Source of the DNA: Salegentibacter tibetensis
GTDB lineage: Bacteria > Bacteroidota > Bacteroidia > Flavobacteriales > Flavobacteriaceae
Reading direction: 5' to 3'
Length of the DNA stretch: 64,000 nt
NCBI RefSeq assembly: GCF_020164485.1
Contig: NZ_JAIQZA010000001.1
Span: forward strand, 124,001 to 188,000
Position numbers and translations under genes: made by a program. Shown piece after piece: positions 62,169 to 64,000 of the stretch; the first letter of the stretch is position 1; each line of letters opens with the position of its first letter. The notes beneath the pieces are model-generated. The model saw nothing but the letters and a program-made list of their open reading frames with translations. It had not been told where the DNA came from and searched no databases.

Positions 62169-63551
62169 TCAATTCTCAATTACCCGTATGTTATCAATAT
62201 CATAAGTTGTGGTTTTATCCGGTGCTGCGCCCAAATACCTGAAAGCAAAATGAATTTCACCCTTTAAACAGGAAATATCGATCTCGCTTTTTACAAACCG
62301 CTTTCCATATTGCCTGGTTGGCCCTATGGGAATTACAGCATCTAAAGGAGTCCAGTTGGTAGTTAATACATTGCCGGTAAAATCTTCTGTGATTAGAAGA
62401 CTTAAAATAGTAGCATTATCATAAGAAGCCATAATCTCAAAGGACAAAAGGGCTCCTGAAATACTGTCTAAATCTATGGACGGACTAACCAGCCAGGCTT
62501 CCATAGGAGTTTCCTGGGTATTATATGCAGAAACCCGAATATACCGGTTACCATCAAAAGTTCCGGGTTCAAATGCCTTACCGCCATTTACATTTAGGTT
62601 AGTCCACCCTTTATTCTTCAAAGCGGTAAGACTCGTTACATTGGTGAAATCTTCTTCAAAAAAGACTTCTCCACCACCAGCATTATTACTTTCGCATTTT
62701 AGAAATTCGGGATCACAACGTTCGCTGTCAAAGCTGAAATCATCAGGCGAATTTACCGCGATCACAAAATAATCGTCGTAAAAATTTCTAGATAGAACTC
62801 CCTTTACACTTCCAGAATTTTTAGGCAAATACAAAGACTTAAATCCGGAAAAAGTACTGGTACTTAACATTGCACTGGCACCGGTTCGGCAACTTTCCAG
62901 CTGCCGTTCGCCATCATATTCATCGGTCACTTCTCCAGCGAAGGTATAGTGATGTTGTTCCCTGAGCAGGTTTCGGTTGAATTGAACATTTTCCACTTCA
63001 ATAAATAAATTCTCGTGTGCTTCTTTAAATTCTGAAATTTCAAGCTTTAACGGAACGATTTCAGCGGTTTCCGAGGTTCTGATTATATGATCATCTATCC
63101 TGGAAGATGGGATTTGCACTACGTCTCCCCTATTTTGAACACCCAACTGATGCACACCGTTATTAGACCATAAAGCAAGCCCATCTAATTTTACATAAAT
63201 CTTTCTACCAAAATTATAGGTTTCAAATAAGGAGTTATCATTCACCAACAGAAGAATTCCAGCGATGGGATTTTCAGGTTTATCCTGCAAAACCAATTCT
63301 TTATAAAAATTGCCACCCTCATCACTGGAAACAACATAAGCTTCCATTAAAGTATTGGTTTCGGAAAAAACATAAATATCTTCAGTTTCGGGTTTAAAAC
63401 TGCTCTTAACCGCAGAAATTCCCGTAATATCACCTTCAATATTTATCTCTTCGGTTTTGGATTCCGGCAGCTGGAAATCATCGGTTTTCACACAAGAAAT
63501 AGCTGCTAAATTCACCAAAACAACAATCTTCACAAAGTTAAAATTTTTCAT
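62169..63551 (-). CDS. DUF5689 lipoprotein with choice-of-anchor domain
   Basis: A 460-residue lipoprotein: signal NLAAISCVKTDD with the lipobox Cys. The N-terminal half (about 35-270) is a DUF5689 domain (ITGISAVKSSFKPETEDIYV ... YNFGRKIYVKLDGLALWSNN). The C-terminal part (about 295-460) is a jelly-roll-like choice-of-anchor J domain (EEDFTNVTSLTALKNKGWTN, MEAWLVSPSIDLDSISGALL, DIDNIRVIEN). It follows a TonB-receptor gene on the same strand, a pairing often seen in Flavobacteriia. Probably a surface lipoprotein serving that receptor. Confidence 0.85.
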   Translation of the reverse strand: MKNFNFVKIVVLVNLAAISCVKTDDFQLPESKTEEINIEGDITGISAVKSSFKPETEDIYVFSETNTLMEAYVVSSDEGGNFYKELVLQDKPENPIAGILLLVNDNSLFETYNFGRKIYVKLDGLALWSNNGVHQLGVQNRGDVVQIPSSRIDDHIIRTSETAEIVPLKLEISEFKEAHENLFIEVENVQFNRNLLREQHHYTFAGEVTDEYDGERQLESCRTGASAMLSTSTFSGFKSLYLPKNSGSVKGVLSRNFYDDYFVIAVNSPDDFSFDSERCDPEFLKCESNNAGGGEVFFEEDFTNVTSLTALKNKGWTNLNVNGGKAFEPGTFDGNRYIRVSAYNTQETPMEAWLVSPSIDLDSISGALLSFEIMASYDNATILSLLITEDFTGNVLTTNWTPLDAVIPIGPTRQYGKRFVKSEIDISCLKGEIHFAFRYLGAAPDKTTTYDIDNIRVIEN

Positions 63552-63683
63552 ATGCTTATATTATTATTCCCCTTTTTGGGAATTTATTAAAGGCTTACAA
63601 TCATCTCCCTCCTGAATTAATCAAGACGAGTTATTTGTACTAATTTTTACGTCCGGCATCATGCTGGTTTCATCGCTATAGTC

Positions 63684-64000
63684 TTAAAATCGCACGTAGA
63701 GCATAGCAAAATAGGAAGCACCGGTGCCATACCAGTATTTGGGTCCAAAAATGGGGTTTTCCCTCTCCCGATCTTGTTTTAGGGTGCGGTAATTTGCGTT
63801 TCGGGACTGTTCAAAACCACCGGTTTTATAGAGCTTATCAAAAATATTGTTGAGGCTTACAAAAAAACCGATAAACTTACCTTTTATTAACCAGGACTTT
63901 CCGCCTATGGCATTTACGAGCATATAATTACCAAACTGCTCTTGTTTAAGAAGATTGGAGGCAATATTTTCATCGTAATTCAGAATAGGTAAGCCATCGG
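63684..64000 (-). CDS. TonB-dependent receptor, C-terminal part (partial)
   Basis: The frame is open through the right edge of the window, so only the last 105 residues are visible. FFVSLNNIFDKLYKTGGFEQ is the classic penultimate-strand motif of TonB receptors, and the protein ends in an aromatic (TGASYFAMLYVRF). The rest (plug, TonB box, most of the barrel) is beyond 64000. The next gene on the same strand is a DUF5689 lipoprotein, so a receptor/lipoprotein pair is likely. The substrate is unknown. Confidence 0.85.
   Translation of the reverse strand, partial: DGLPILNYDENIASNLLKQEQFGNYMLVNAIGGKSWLIKGKFIGFFVSLNNIFDKLYKTGGFEQSRNANYRTLKQDRERENPIFGPKYWYGTGASYFAMLYVRF

Noticed and set aside
1-64000. 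CRISPR array, tRNA, rRNA, riboswitch or prophage
   Set aside because: I saw no regular direct repeats with unique spacers, no cloverleaf or rRNA sequence, no phage structural genes, and no recognisable riboswitch before metG, thiL or aspS.

Overview
The window is a stretch of chromosome from a Bacteroidota bacterium, most probably a marine-type Flavobacteriaceae (Gramella/Salegentibacter/Zunongwangia-like; the genus is inference). Support: AT-rich DNA, many promoter -7 boxes of the Bacteroidota form TAnnTTTG sitting very close to start codons, no strong Shine-Dalgarno sequences, type B succinate dehydrogenase, a TonB receptor/DUF5689 locus, many small SPII lipoproteins, and lineage families such as DUF2480, DUF3078, CbpA/CbpM and an SDR-type threonine dehydrogenase. 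I saw no rRNA, tRNA or CRISPR array.

Layout: 1-3185 is the 3' part of an RND efflux pump, followed by a 576-nt repeat-filled spacer. 3.7-15 kb holds a cupin, a MORN-like protein, aspS, a ClC channel with a small membrane partner, a cold-shock protein, threonine dehydrogenase, lipoproteins, an M13 peptidase and a frameshifted YraN. 15-20.9 kb carries metG, a large MG2/plug-type surface protein and a histone-deacetylase-like hydrolase. 20.9-25.2 kb is an M16 peptidase gene broken by an IS110-family element (21428-23059); about 45 codons that the family normally has are missing at the junction. 25.3-33.3 kb contains a short SSB, an O-acetyltransferase, a GGCT-like protein, a cupin, a degenerate one-domain helicase, a frameshifted DUF4174 gene, a CBS protein, a membrane M28 peptidase and an SDR protein. 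33.5-41.7 kb has mfd (with a translated palindromic repeat), a toxin-antitoxin pair whose toxin is frameshifted, a flavin disulfide reductase-like protein, a TspO-like protein, pdeM and an aminotransferase. 41.8-45.3 kb is sdhCAB. 45.5-50.7 kb has cbpA-cbpM, aminopeptidase P, a hydrolase and thiL. 50.9-59.4 kb is an iron-sulfur (SUF) cluster with A-type carrier, sufB, sufC, sufD, sufS, sufE and sufT plus two embedded lipoproteins, DUF2480 and DUF3078. 59.6-64 kb has hflX, small secreted proteins, a DUF5689 lipoprotein and the end of a TonB-dependent receptor.

How the genes work together: the SUF cluster supplies Fe-S clusters, one user being SdhB in the neighbouring sdhCAB operon. CbpA with CbpM forms a regulated co-chaperone pair. 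DUF5689 and the TonB receptor are probably one outer-membrane uptake unit. Most of the rest is housekeeping or envelope function.

The most unusual content is repetitive. A family of paired palindromes (CGTCA...CTGAA..TTTCAG..TCTAA and its inverse) recurs between genes, and one copy lies in frame inside mfd. Two loci are bounded by related GGCTGTYTGARAAGT inverted repeats. A 27-bp motif containing CTCGATTATCGAG occurs three times. The IS110 element has a 243-nt non-coding left end that could encode a bridge-type guide RNA. Three small genes (yraN, DUF4174, parE-like) are each put out of frame by one base in a poly-A run, which raises either sequencing error or genuine homopolymer slippage.
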